A stretch of DNA of 59,642 nucleotides from an uncultured Devosia sp. (GTDB lineage: Bacteria > Pseudomonadota > Alphaproteobacteria > Rhizobiales > Devosiaceae): contig NZ_CAJXJS010000023.1 in NCBI RefSeq assembly GCF_913055165.1, positions 1-59,642 on the forward strand, given 5' to 3'. Made by a program: the position numbers and the translations under genes. This document shows, in pieces, positions 25,920 through 34,838 of the stretch. The first letter of the stretch is position 1, and every line of letters begins with the position of its first letter. The notes beneath the pieces are model-generated. The model searched no databases. It was not told the origin of the DNA and saw nothing but the letters and a program-made list of their open reading frames with translations.

Positions 25920-28166
25920 CTAACATGTTACCGATACTTCTTCATGGGCCTCGACTGCAAGTGTTTGACTCCCCTGCCCCCAATGAACAGTGACGGTCTG
26001 GGCGCGCGAAGAGCGCAATTTGACCTGCACGGGCCGGCCATTGCGCCAGGTGAAATCGAGTTCCAACCCGCCCCGAACCCGCACGCCCGCAAGCGCGCCT
26101 TGCGGCCAGGCGGAAGGCAGAGCCGGCAGCAAAGTGACCTCGCTGGGCCGCGACTGCACCAACATTTCCAGAATGCCTGCCGCGCCGCCGAAATTGCCAT
26201 CGATCTGGAATGGCGGATGCGCGTCGAACAGGTTGGGATAGCTGCGCTTGGGGTGCAGAAGCAGGGCCAGCACATCATGGGCATGATCGCCGTCCCTGAG
26301 CCGTGCCCACAGATTGATGCGCCAGCCGATGCCCCATCCGGTCGCATCATCGCCACGGATTTCCAGCGATTTGCGTGCCGCTGCCATCAGGTCCGGGGTA
26401 TCGGTACCGATCTGCAGGCTGGGATAGAGCCCGTAGAGGTGGGAGACATGCCGGTGATGGATCTCCGGGACATCCATGTCCCAGTCTTCCATCCACTCTT
26501 GTAGCTGCCCTGCCCTGCCGATCCGGTCCGGCAACAATCGTGCCCGCGCCGCCTTCGCCTCGGATGTCAGCATTCCCTCCACCCCCAACCGGGTGCAAAC
26601 CCCGGCATAGGCGTCGAACAGATCACGCAGGATCTGGTTGTCCATGGTCGGCCCGGCACAGAGTGCTGCGCCATGCGGATGAATATTCTCCGGGGAAATG
26701 GACGGTACCGTGACCAGATGGTCGCTATCGGGCAGTGGCTGGAGGATGTCGAGAATGAACTGCACCGATCCTTCGATCAGCGGCAGGAGGCGGCGCAGCA
26801 GCGGCTCGGGATAGCCGGCATAGGCCGCGTGATCGAACAATTGCGCGCATAGCCAGGCACCGCCGGTCGGCCACAGGCCCCATTCGGCGCCATCGACCGG
26901 CCCGGAGGCGCGCCAGAGATCGGTATTGTGGTGCAGCACCCAACCACGTGCGCCATAATGCGCCTTGGCCATCTCGGCACCGGTGACACTTAGATCTTCC
27001 ACAAGCGAGATCAGGGGCTCGAAGCATTCGGCCAGATTGGCTGGGTCGGGCAGCCAATAGTTCATCTCGAGATTGATGTTGGAGGTATATTTGCTGCCCC
27101 AGGGCGGCCGTGTTTCCCGGTTCCAGATGCCCTGCAGGTTCGCCGGCTGCCCGCCCGGTCGGCTGGACGACAGCATCAAATAGCGGCCATATTGCAAGTA
27201 TAGCGCCGCCAGCGCCGGGTCCCCGCCATCTGCGAAACGGGCAATACGCTCATTGGTCGGCAAGTCGTCCCGCCCCTCGCCCAGATCGATCCCAAGGCGG
27301 CCGAACTGGCGCTGGTGCCGGGCGACGTGATCCGCCCTGAGCTGAGCGTAGTCCTTGCCAGCGATGGCGTCCCGCCGCGCCGCCAATAGCGCCTCGGGGT
27401 CCCCCGACACATCATCGAAGCGGCGGAAGGATGTGGCGGCATCAACGATCAGCGTTGCAGCCGCCGCACCCTCAACAACAAGCCGCCGCCCGCGCCGCTT
27501 TGCGACACCACCTTCGACACGCAGTTCCACACCGATTCCGAGTGTCAGCCGTCCCTCAATGCCGTTGAGACCGGAATTGGTGCCGAAATAATGCAGTCTG
27601 GCGGCATCGCCCTCCCGCCAATTGCCCGGCTGCGGACTATCGAGCCAGACCTCAAAGGTCAGCGCCTCGTGTCGATTGGCGCTGAGCCGGGTAACCAGCA
27701 CATCGTCCGCGGCGGACGCAAAGCTTTCCCGTTGTACAATGGCAGCGTTCTCGCCCAGACCCCAGCCGAGCAGGCTATAGCTCGTGGTTGCCACGGCCTC
27801 GGCCAGGTTCAGGCTGCGCCTGTATGTGCCGGGCGTTGCCTCGTGCCGGAACTCGATGAACAGATTACCTGCCGGCTGATAGGTCATCTGCGTCAAGGGG
27901 ACGGCCATCGCCGTCTGGTCGGCCAGCGCCTGCGCCTCGGCATAGCGGCCGGCCAGGATCAGTTCCCGCACCTTGGGCAGGTTGGGCAGTGCCTGGCGAT
28001 TGATGGGCTGATAGGGCCCGCCGCTCCATAGCGTGGCCTCGTTGAACTGTATTTCCTCCCGGCCGACGCCTCCAAAGACCATTGCCCCCAACCGGCCATT
28101 ACCCACCGGCAAGGCCTCGGTCCATTCCGTCGCAGCACTGCGGTACCACAATTCAAGATTCTTCAT
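25920..28166 (-). CDS. Glycoside hydrolase family 95, probable alpha-L-fucosidase
   Basis: A 748-aa enzyme of the inverting GH95 family, which removes terminal alpha-1,2-linked L-fucose (or L-galactose) from glycans. Hallmarks are the N-terminal WTEALPVGNGRLGAMVFGG with FNEATLWSGG, the central SNINLEMNYW (the paired asparagines that activate water in the characterised enzyme) and HPPFQIDGNFGGAAGILEM with its conserved Asp. There is no signal peptide, so it acts in the cytoplasm on imported oligosaccharides. It lies 13 nt upstream of the zinc dehydrogenase and 40 nt downstream of the LacI gene. Confidence 0.93.
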   Translation of the reverse strand: MKNLELWYRSAATEWTEALPVGNGRLGAMVFGGVGREEIQFNEATLWSGGPYQPINRQALPNLPKVRELILAGRYAEAQALADQTAMAVPLTQMTYQPAGNLFIEFRHEATPGTYRRSLNLAEAVATTSYSLLGWGLGENAAIVQRESFASAADDVLVTRLSANRHEALTFEVWLDSPQPGNWREGDAARLHYFGTNSGLNGIEGRLTLGIGVELRVEGGVAKRRGRRLVVEGAAAATLIVDAATSFRRFDDVSGDPEALLAARRDAIAGKDYAQLRADHVARHQRQFGRLGIDLGEGRDDLPTNERIARFADGGDPALAALYLQYGRYLMLSSSRPGGQPANLQGIWNRETRPPWGSKYTSNINLEMNYWLPDPANLAECFEPLISLVEDLSVTGAEMAKAHYGARGWVLHHNTDLWRASGPVDGAEWGLWPTGGAWLCAQLFDHAAYAGYPEPLLRRLLPLIEGSVQFILDILQPLPDSDHLVTVPSISPENIHPHGAALCAGPTMDNQILRDLFDAYAGVCTRLGVEGMLTSEAKAARARLLPDRIGRAGQLQEWMEDWDMDVPEIHHRHVSHLYGLYPSLQIGTDTPDLMAAARKSLEIRGDDATGWGIGWRINLWARLRDGDHAHDVLALLLHPKRSYPNLFDAHPPFQIDGNFGGAAGILEMLVQSRPSEVTLLPALPSAWPQGALAGVRVRGGLELDFTWRNGRPVQVKLRSSRAQTVTVHWGQGSQTLAVEAHEEVSVTC

Positions 28167-28206
28167 TCAATTGGACTTTCAGGATGGTCAGCTTGTTGCA
28201 AAATGC

Positions 28207-29229
28207 TCAGGTCCTGGGATTTCCAGCAGAACCCCTCAACGTGATATTGGCGTCGATGCGCAAGGTTCGCCTTCCGGCCGGCAATCCCATTTCCAGGCGA
28301 TCGAGCAGGGTCGAGGCGATGGTATCGGCAAGCTGCTCAAGGGGCTGGCCTGCGGCGGTGATGCCGGCGGGGTGGATTGTCCAGGCCGGCACATCGTCGA
28401 AACTGACCAGCGACAGATCGCCCGGCACGTCGAGCTTCTGCTCGCGCAACCAGCGCAAGGCCCCCATGGTCATGTTGTAATTGGCGCTGAACACCGCCGT
28501 TGGCGGCTCGGGCAGGGCCAAAAGGTCGCGCATGGCGGCATAGCCTCCCGCTTCCGTCCAGTAGCCGGCACGGACATACTCTTCCCGCCGCGGCAGGCGC
28601 TGCACCTCAAGCGCATCCTGATAGCCCATGAGGCGTTCCCTGCCGGCGGAATCCTCGTCACGACCGGCAATGGTGGCAACGCGGCTATGCCCCAGTTCCG
28701 CCAGATAGGAGACCAGCCGCTCACTGGACCCACGATTATTGGTGAAGACACGGTCTGCCGAGAGGCCGGGAATGTCATTGTCGTAGAGCACCACAGACAG
28801 GCCATCGGCGACGTGGCGCTCCAGTATCGGAGCGGCGACGGCAAGCCCATCCATGACCACGGCTTCCACCCTGTGGCCAGCGAAGAACTCGAGGCCCTCC
28901 GCAATGGTGCGCTCTTCCTGGTCATGGCAGAAACACATCACGGCCAATCCCCGCGGACGCAGCCGCCGGCCGAGTTGGTCGAGCAGTCCGGCATGGAACT
29001 CGGTCAGAGCCGGCACCATCATGCCCACCACCTGCGCGCTCTGGCGCTTCATCGACACCGCCACCAGGTTGCGCCGATAGCCGAGCTCGCTGATAGCCTG
29101 TTCGATAGCCAGCCGGTTCGCAGTGCGGATGGACAGGCCATTGAGATAGCGCGACACGGTCCCGATGGCGACGCCCGCTGCCTCGGCAACATCGGTGATC
29201 GTGGGCTGTCGCTTGTTCGTCTCGCTCAT
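28207..29229 (-). CDS. LacI family transcriptional regulator of the fucoside operon
   Basis: A 340-aa repressor with the N-terminal LacI HTH and hinge helix (TITDVAEAAGVAIGTVSRYLNG, residues 9-30) and a periplasmic-binding-like sugar domain (VGMMVPALTEFHAGLLDQLG onward). The hinge reads RTANRLAIEQAISELGYRRN. It lies between the two glycosidase genes in the same direction, 30 nt after the first. The LacI-type near-palindrome at 31383-31403, upstream of the operon, is its probable operator. A fucosylated sugar or L-fucose is the guessed effector. Confidence 0.92.
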   Translation of the reverse strand: MSETNKRQPTITDVAEAAGVAIGTVSRYLNGLSIRTANRLAIEQAISELGYRRNLVAVSMKRQSAQVVGMMVPALTEFHAGLLDQLGRRLRPRGLAVMCFCHDQEERTIAEGLEFFAGHRVEAVVMDGLAVAAPILERHVADGLSVVLYDNDIPGLSADRVFTNNRGSSERLVSYLAELGHSRVATIAGRDEDSAGRERLMGYQDALEVQRLPRREEYVRAGYWTEAGGYAAMRDLLALPEPPTAVFSANYNMTMGALRWLREQKLDVPGDLSLVSFDDVPAWTIHPAGITAAGQPLEQLADTIASTLLDRLEMGLPAGRRTLRIDANITLRGSAGNPRT

Positions 29230-29259
29230 GTCCCCAACCTCGCCTGCACCATCAGCCGG

Positions 29260-31278
29260 CTAGTCCGTCTCGAAAACGATCGCTGCATGGATATGCAGTC
29301 TGTCGAGGGTGACGCCATAGAGACCCTCTCCCCGCTCGTTCACCTCCAGCGCCGCGCCGGACAGGGCATCGTAGGCGCGCGACGGCCGAGAGGGGAGAAC
29401 CACTTCTGTCGTGACCGGTCCGATCGCCGGGATGTCCTCGATCATCTCCATGACCCGGCTCCCCTCGCCATGCGGCACATGTTTGCCGCGGACCTGGGGT
29501 GGACCATAAAGCAGGTGCAGGATGTAGCGCCCCTTTTCGGCCTGATGGGTCAGGCTGGCGCGCCCGGACGAAGGCAGGTCCGTGGTCAGCACCGGCCTTG
29601 GGAGCAACCGGTTGAGCAGCCCCCGCACAAGGTGCCGATAGAGCGGCTGACCCATGCGGTGGTAGGTCGAGAAAATGGGAAAGGCGATATAGCCCACCTT
29701 TCCCTTGAGCGTTACCGCGGGTCCCAGGGTCTCTGCATCGGGGTTGTCGGGCGCGTGCTGATGCGAGCAGAAATGCGCATAGCTCCGGTTGAAATAGGGC
29801 GGCACAATCTCGGCCAGCACCTCCGCCCCGTCGACCCGGAGCTTCAGGCCGCGCCCATAGACGACGAACGGCGTCCTGGTCAGGCCTGCATCAAAATTCG
29901 GCCCGGCAAGGACATAGGTGGGCTCGTATTCGACTTCATTCTCGATGCGGATACCGGCAGGCACGGACATTTCCCCGTCCTCTCCCCTGCCGGAATTACC
30001 TGAGAGCAACAGGCCGCCGCCGCTGTTGAGGAACGCCTGCAGGCGCGCCGCCAGCGCAGCATCGACTGGTATGTCATCCGGCAGGATGATCACCTGATAG
30101 CGCGAGAAATCCGCGCCGCCGTCGATGACATCAAACGGCAGGTGCATTTCCAGCAGCATCTGTGCTGCCCCGTCATCGGCGGCCACATTGTGATCACCCT
30201 GGGCATTGAAATATTCAGACGACAGGATGGCGATCTGCGAGACCTGTTTTGCGCCCACCAGATAGGGCTCCAGCCTGGCAATGCGGGCATAGGCGGGGGC
30301 AATTGACGCATAGGTATCGGGATTGATCGCGCCATTGGGGTGCAACTGGTCGCCCACCAGGCATTTGGAGCCCAGCGCCGCCATCTGCGCCGCCTCGTAC
30401 GCCAGCGCATGCGGATGCTTGAATCCGCCAAATTCTCCCCAGGAGGTGTGGAACTTGCCGGTGTGGGCAACATAGTCGAGCCCGAGCGTCGCCGCATAAC
30501 GTGCAGACACGGGGAAGTGGTCATATCCCCAGCCGCCGGTCGGCAGGCTTTCCAGTTCGAGGTGGCTATAGGGCGCAAAACGCTCGCGGCCCTGTTTGTG
30601 GATATGCCCGCAATTATAGAATATCCGCAGCCCCGGAAACTCGGCATGGAGCGCGGCGCTCATCTCGTTGCGGAACGTCGCATTCACCCGCTCGTCATTG
30701 CGCAGCCGGTCCGCGGGCCGCTCCGGATCGAGGCCCGCTCCGGCCATGGACTCAAGACAGGCCTGGCAGACGCAATCGGTGGCCAGAACGATATCGAAGA
30801 ACAGACCCGGCGGATCATAAGCCCGCACCACTTCGCGCGCCTGCTCGAGCAATTGTGCCCGATAATCCGCATGGTTGAGGCAGAGGGTATGCCAGCCAGC
30901 CTTGAGCTGGGACGGATCGAGACGGCTCGGGGTCGCCGCCCGGACGCGCCATTCCGGATGCAGACGCGCATTGCGCTCATCCCACTGCACGGAGATGTAG
31001 ATGGGACATTCGATATCGGCAGCCGTGAGGGCCTTGACCATGTCGCCAAGCAGATCGGGCCTGACAAGGTTCGGATGCGGCGCGCCCACATTGGTCGGGT
31101 AGTAGGACCAGCCATGGTGGCACTTGGCAAAGAGCGTCACGCTGTCCACATGGGCCGCCTTGAAGGTCGACACGAACACATCCGGATCGAAGGCGGAGCC
31201 GATGCCCGGAATGTGTTCTGACGTATGAAAGTCCAGGTGTATCTGCCGAAAGCGAAGCGGCCTGTAGCTGGTGGTCAT
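29260..31278 (-). CDS. GHL6/GH42-like glycosidase, probable GH151-type alpha-L-fucosidase
   Basis: A 672-aa protein. The N-terminal TIM barrel (RQIHLDFHTSEHIPGIGSAFD, then SVTLFAKCHHGWSYYPT) is of the hypothetical glycosyl hydrolase 6 type. It is followed by a GH42-like trimerisation domain (VIILPDDIPVDAALAARLQAFLNSGGGLLLSG). This pairing is characteristic of GH151 alpha-L-fucosidases. No signal peptide is present, so it acts in the cytoplasm. The ATG at 31278 follows a clear GGAGG; a 34-codon upstream extension is not coding-like. It heads an operon with LacI and GH95, and the shared fucoside theme supports the call, which remains family-level. Confidence 0.72.
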   Translation of the reverse strand: MTTSYRPLRFRQIHLDFHTSEHIPGIGSAFDPDVFVSTFKAAHVDSVTLFAKCHHGWSYYPTNVGAPHPNLVRPDLLGDMVKALTAADIECPIYISVQWDERNARLHPEWRVRAATPSRLDPSQLKAGWHTLCLNHADYRAQLLEQAREVVRAYDPPGLFFDIVLATDCVCQACLESMAGAGLDPERPADRLRNDERVNATFRNEMSAALHAEFPGLRIFYNCGHIHKQGRERFAPYSHLELESLPTGGWGYDHFPVSARYAATLGLDYVAHTGKFHTSWGEFGGFKHPHALAYEAAQMAALGSKCLVGDQLHPNGAINPDTYASIAPAYARIARLEPYLVGAKQVSQIAILSSEYFNAQGDHNVAADDGAAQMLLEMHLPFDVIDGGADFSRYQVIILPDDIPVDAALAARLQAFLNSGGGLLLSGNSGRGEDGEMSVPAGIRIENEVEYEPTYVLAGPNFDAGLTRTPFVVYGRGLKLRVDGAEVLAEIVPPYFNRSYAHFCSHQHAPDNPDAETLGPAVTLKGKVGYIAFPIFSTYHRMGQPLYRHLVRGLLNRLLPRPVLTTDLPSSGRASLTHQAEKGRYILHLLYGPPQVRGKHVPHGEGSRVMEMIEDIPAIGPVTTEVVLPSRPSRAYDALSGAALEVNERGEGLYGVTLDRLHIHAAIVFETD

Positions 31279-31382
31279 GCATTTCCTCCCTGGCAGACTA
31301 GGCACCCAAATCCGCTTTAGCGTCGATACCCTGTCGCCGCTCCCCTGCGGTCTTGTGCGGGCACTCGCAGCACCCATCAACT

Positions 31383-31403
31383 AAGTTGAAACGTTATCAA
31401 CTT
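31383..31403. promoter_or_regulatory. LacI-type operator upstream of the fucoside operon
   Basis: AAGTTGA (31383-31389) and TCAACTT (31397-31403) form a perfect 7-bp inverted repeat around a 7-bp centre containing AACGTT. The central CG and TTGA/TCAA arms are typical of LacI-family sites. It lies 105 nt upstream of the first gene. Confidence 0.65.
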
Positions 31404-31453
31404 TGTTGCATTTGGCAAGCGATCGTGACGCCAGCCGAGGAGGCGGCGGTCAG

Positions 31454-31485
31454 AAAAAGCAGCGCCCGCGGCTGGCGCGGGCGCT
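31454..31485 (-). terminator. Rho-independent terminator of the ROK-ThuA-ATPase operon
   Basis: On the minus strand AGCGCCCGCG pairs perfectly over 10 bp with CGCGGGCGCT around a 5-nt loop, and is followed by GCTTTTTC. It lies about 45 nt beyond the ATPase stop, separating that operon from the fucoside operon. Confidence 0.85.
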
Positions 31486-31529
31486 TTGGCAAGGCAATCG
31501 CCGATCGGGCGCGACGAGGTGCGTCGCCG

Positions 31530-32618
31530 CTAGAGCCGTAGCCCGGACTGGTCGAAGGCGAGCAGGGCACCCGGCTCGATACCGACCGTGATCGGCGCGC
31601 CATCGGCGATACGCGAATGCCCCTTTTGCTGGATGGTCACCTTAGTCTCACCATCCTTGCCCACGGCATAGACGAAGGACACCCCGCCCAATTGCTCGAC
31701 CACTTGTGCGGTGGCCGTCAGGGTCGGACCGCCAAGGGCAGCATCGGCGAAATGCTCGGGGCGAACACCGACGCTGATTTCATCGCCCACCGCTCCGGTC
31801 TGGCTACGCCGCCGCACGACCAGGCCCGGGGCATCGAACGCCTTGAGTGTCACACTCATCTCCGCCCCGTTGATGGCGGTGATTGTGCCATCGAGGAAGT
31901 TCATTCGGGGCGAACCGATGAAGCCGGCAACGAAGACATTGTCGGGGTCGTCATAGAGCTCGATGGGGCTCCCCTGCTGCTCGATCCGACCAGCGCGCAG
32001 CACCACGATGCGGTCGGCCAGCGTCATCGCCTCGACCTGATCATGGGTCACATAGACCATGGTCGCGCCGAGCTGCTGGTGCAGCTTGGCAATCTCGATC
32101 CGCATCTGCACGCGCAATTCGGCATCCAGATTGCTCAGCGGTTCGTCGAAAAGGAAAGCCTTGGGCTGGCGCACAATGGCCCGGCCAATGGCCACGCGCT
32201 GCCTTTGCCCACCCGAGAGTTGCCGCGGCTTGCGTTCCAGCAAGTCGGTCAGTTCCAGGATGCGGGCGGCCTCGGCCACGCGTTCGGCGACCAATTGCCT
32301 GTCCATGCCGCCCATGCGCAGGCCGAAACCCAGATTCTGCTCCACGCTCATATGCGGATAGAGCGCATAGGACTGGAACACCATCGCCACGCCCCGCTCG
32401 GAGGGGTCATAGTCGGTCACATCCTCGCCGCCGATCAGCACCTGCCCCGAACTGGGTTCTTCCAGGCCGGAAATGGTGCGCAGCAAGGTGGACTTGCCGC
32501 AGCCCGAGGGGCCCACGAACACCACGAATTCGCCATTGCCGATGTCCAGGTCGATATCGTGGATCACCTTGACGGTGCCGAAGCTCTTGTTGATGCCCCG
32601 AAGTTGCAATTCTGCCAT
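31530..32618 (-). CDS. Sugar ABC transporter ATPase (UgpC/MsmK-like)
   Basis: A 362-aa MalK-type ATPase. Walker A is GPSGCGKST, the signature is LSGGQRQR and Walker B is AFLFDEPLSNLDAEL. The C-terminal TOBE/OB domain (VGDEISVGVRPEHFADAA) is present. The ATG at 32618 follows GGAGGAG; the open frame extends upstream without support. It is the last gene of the ROK-ThuA-ATPase unit. The divergent binding protein and permeases at 34.8-38.0 kb have no ATPase of their own in their transcript, so it very probably energises them. Confidence 0.93.
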   Translation of the reverse strand: MAELQLRGINKSFGTVKVIHDIDLDIGNGEFVVFVGPSGCGKSTLLRTISGLEEPSSGQVLIGGEDVTDYDPSERGVAMVFQSYALYPHMSVEQNLGFGLRMGGMDRQLVAERVAEAARILELTDLLERKPRQLSGGQRQRVAIGRAIVRQPKAFLFDEPLSNLDAELRVQMRIEIAKLHQQLGATMVYVTHDQVEAMTLADRIVVLRAGRIEQQGSPIELYDDPDNVFVAGFIGSPRMNFLDGTITAINGAEMSVTLKAFDAPGLVVRRRSQTGAVGDEISVGVRPEHFADAALGGPTLTATAQVVEQLGGVSFVYAVGKDGETKVTIQQKGHSRIADGAPITVGIEPGALLAFDQSGLRL

Positions 32619-32649
32619 CGTCTCCTCCTTGCCGATGGTTGATGTCAGG

Positions 32650-33294
32650 TCAGCGGGCAGCCCAGAGGGCGCCGCGTTCGAAAATCGTGCGCATCTGCGG
32701 CACCTGGAACTCGTCCACCACATGGCCGAGCGTGGAGTGGAATACCCGCCCCTTGCCGAAGCGACGCTTCCACACCACCGGCATCACCACGCCGTCGATC
32801 TCGTCGAAATACTCCCCCGAGAACGTGGTGGTCGCCAGCACTTCGATGGTGGGATCGAAATGCATGTAATATTGCTCGGAATGATAGGGAAAATCCCCAA
32901 TCCCCTGGACGATTAGATCGTCCGGCTTTGAGATATTGACGGTGAAGTCGAGGATATTGCCCGGATGGGCAACCCACTGCCCGCCAATCATGAACTGGTA
33001 GTCCGGTTCATTGCGGAAACTGTCGCTCATCAATCCATGAAAGCCCGCCAGTCCCGTGCCGGCGCGCACCGTGGCCAATAGGTTGGTCAGCTCCTCCCGC
33101 TCGATGCGCGACATGGTGATGGCCGGCACAATCAGGTCGTAGCGGCCCAGATTATCGTCCGCGAAAGCCTCGGTGGTCGGCTCGATGTCCACCGCGAAAT
33201 CGTGCTCCTCCAGCATGGAGCCAACCAGGCGCGCGCTTTGCTCGGGCGTATGGCCGTCCCAGCCACCCCACACGATCAGGGCTCGTTTGTTCAT
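32650..33294 (-). CDS. ThuA-like domain protein
   Basis: A 214-aa protein with the flavodoxin/glutamine-amidotransferase-like ThuA fold: ALIVWGGWDGHTPEQSARL at the start, YDLIVPAITMS, GLAGFHGLMSDSFRN and a late PVVWKRRFGKGRVFHSTLGH. ThuA-like proteins occur with sugar transporters and oxidoreductases in rhizobia. ThuA acts in trehalose use, but the biochemical role of most members is unsettled. AGGAGG precedes the ATG at 33294. It overlaps the ROK gene by 4 nt, so its expression is coupled to that regulator. Confidence 0.88.
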   Translation of the reverse strand: MNKRALIVWGGWDGHTPEQSARLVGSMLEEHDFAVDIEPTTEAFADDNLGRYDLIVPAITMSRIEREELTNLLATVRAGTGLAGFHGLMSDSFRNEPDYQFMIGGQWVAHPGNILDFTVNISKPDDLIVQGIGDFPYHSEQYYMHFDPTIEVLATTTFSGEYFDEIDGVVMPVVWKRRFGKGRVFHSTLGHVVDEFQVPQMRTIFERGALWAAR

Positions 33295-34523
33295 GTCTGT
33301 TCCTCCTGGTATGCCGATGTCCATGGGGCGCTATAGATGTCGCGCAGCATCAAGGCGGCGGCGCCGCGCGCCCAGAGCTGATCGTCCAGTGTGTGGAAGA
33401 CCAGTTCGGTCGATGCAAAATGAGCCCTGAAGCTGTTGGCAGCAGCAGCCTCCCGCACTGCTGGCTCCACCAGCTCGCGATAGCGGTGCGAATCCAGCGC
33501 AATGATGATTTTCGCGGGGTTGATCAGATTGATGACATGGGAAATGCCGATGCCCAGCTTCTCGCCATGCGCTGCAATGATATCGCGGACACCCGGCATG
33601 CCCGCATCGCTGGCTTCGGCCAGCGCTGAAAGCATATGGGTGCGGGCCAGGGGCGTCTCGACGAAATCCTTGCCCAGCACGGCACAGGCACGCTGCCTCA
33701 GGGCCGCCTCGCCGGCATGCGCGTTCAGGCAATCGCGTTGCCCGCATTCGCAGGGCACCCCCTCGCTCCCGACCTTGAGATGCCCGAAGGTCGGCCCCAG
33801 AGTACTCGCGCCCCGGTGGAGATCGGACCCCAGCCAGAGACCGAGGCTGGCCGTGCGATCGAGAACAATCAGCGCAAAATTGGTCTCGCGCTGGGCATCG
33901 CCAAACCAGGCTTCCGCCAGCGCCAGCAGATTGGCGGGCTTTTCCAGCTTCACTGGCAGGCCAGTCCGCTCGCCCAGCAGCGCGCCCAGGGGGACCTCGC
34001 GCTCTCCAAAGACCGAGCTGGCATAGCTGCGCCCGGAGCGCGGATCGACCAGGCCCGGCACGCCGATCCCCACGCCGCGTATCCGCTTGCGGTCGACTCC
34101 CGCCTTGTTGACGCAGTCGTCCATGGCGTCTTCGATCAGGTCGGCGATCACCTCTGCCGGCTGCCGGGCCAGCCTTATGGGCAACTGCACCGAGGCCACC
34201 AGTTCGCCGCGGAAGTCGACCAGCGCGACCGTCGTCATGATTTCCGATATCTTGATGCCCAGCACATAGGCAGCATCCGGCACCAGTCCCAGCAGCACAC
34301 GCGGACGGCCCCGATGCCCCTCGCCATTGACCTGCGAATGGGTGGCCTGGATCAACCCCTCTTCGATCAGCGCCCCGGTAATGGCCGACACGGTCGTTCC
34401 GCTCAGCATAGTCCGCTCAGAGATCTCGACGCGCGAAATCTGCCCATGACACCGGATGGTTTCCAGCACATGAAACTTGTTGATTTCGCGCATGAGCAGC
34501 GGATCGGCGATCTTGACGACCAA
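33291..34523 (-). CDS. ROK family transcriptional regulator (NagC/XylR-like)
   Basis: A 410-aa protein. An N-terminal winged HTH (EINKFHVLETIRCHGQISRVEISERTMLSGTTVSAIT) joins a ROK sugar-kinase-like domain with GVGIGVPGLVD. The ROK zinc site is CECGQRDCLNAHAG, and a conserved histidine is in FGHLKVG. It most likely senses a sugar and controls the divergent transporter genes and its own operon. Which sugar cannot be deduced. Confidence 0.92.
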   Translation of the reverse strand: MVVKIADPLLMREINKFHVLETIRCHGQISRVEISERTMLSGTTVSAITGALIEEGLIQATHSQVNGEGHRGRPRVLLGLVPDAAYVLGIKISEIMTTVALVDFRGELVASVQLPIRLARQPAEVIADLIEDAMDDCVNKAGVDRKRIRGVGIGVPGLVDPRSGRSYASSVFGEREVPLGALLGERTGLPVKLEKPANLLALAEAWFGDAQRETNFALIVLDRTASLGLWLGSDLHRGASTLGPTFGHLKVGSEGVPCECGQRDCLNAHAGEAALRQRACAVLGKDFVETPLARTHMLSALAEASDAGMPGVRDIIAAHGEKLGIGISHVINLINPAKIIIALDSHRYRELVEPAVREAAAANSFRAHFASTELVFHTLDDQLWARGAAALMLRDIYSAPWTSAYQEEQT

Positions 34524-34838
34524 TGGGGTACTCCCAATGAGAATTTCAGCTTGCCTGATTTAGTTCGGCATCTGTATCCAAATCAACCGCCCAAAATTCG
34601 AGCGCATGACGCCACCGAGCCAATTTTTGGCACTTTTCTTGGTAATGCCAGTCATTTACACCGCCTCGCACAATCTTCTCACCGGCCAATCACCATTTTG
34701 AGGTACGTCACTCTTGCGTCTTTAATAAGGGATGCGTAGAAAGTAGCAAGTGGCGAGTTCAGTGGGGACTGGATTGCCGCAGCGGTCTGGGAGGAATTCC
34801 GGAATTGGTCCGGAGGCCGCATTTCACAGGAGGAATTC
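34524..34838. promoter_or_regulatory. Divergent control region between ROK operon and transporter genes (315 bp)
   Basis: No gene is seen. AATTCCGGAATT (34795-34806) is a perfect 12-bp palindrome, 32 nt before the binding-protein start. GCCAA-TTT-TTGGC occurs at 34619-34631. A weak rightward promoter, TTGCGT (34714-34719) and TAGAAA (34737-34742) with 17-bp spacing, is possible. Which element the ROK regulator binds is not clear. Confidence 0.4.

Noticed and set aside
31308..31322. A sequence resembling the GCTAAAT...ATTTAGC operator
   Set aside because: The arms match only partly and the spacing differs by one base, so it is not counted as a third site.
34619..34631. GCCAA-TTT-TTGGC inverted repeat
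   Set aside because: The arms are only 5 bp and such repeats are expected by chance. It is mentioned in the intergenic entry but not called an operator.
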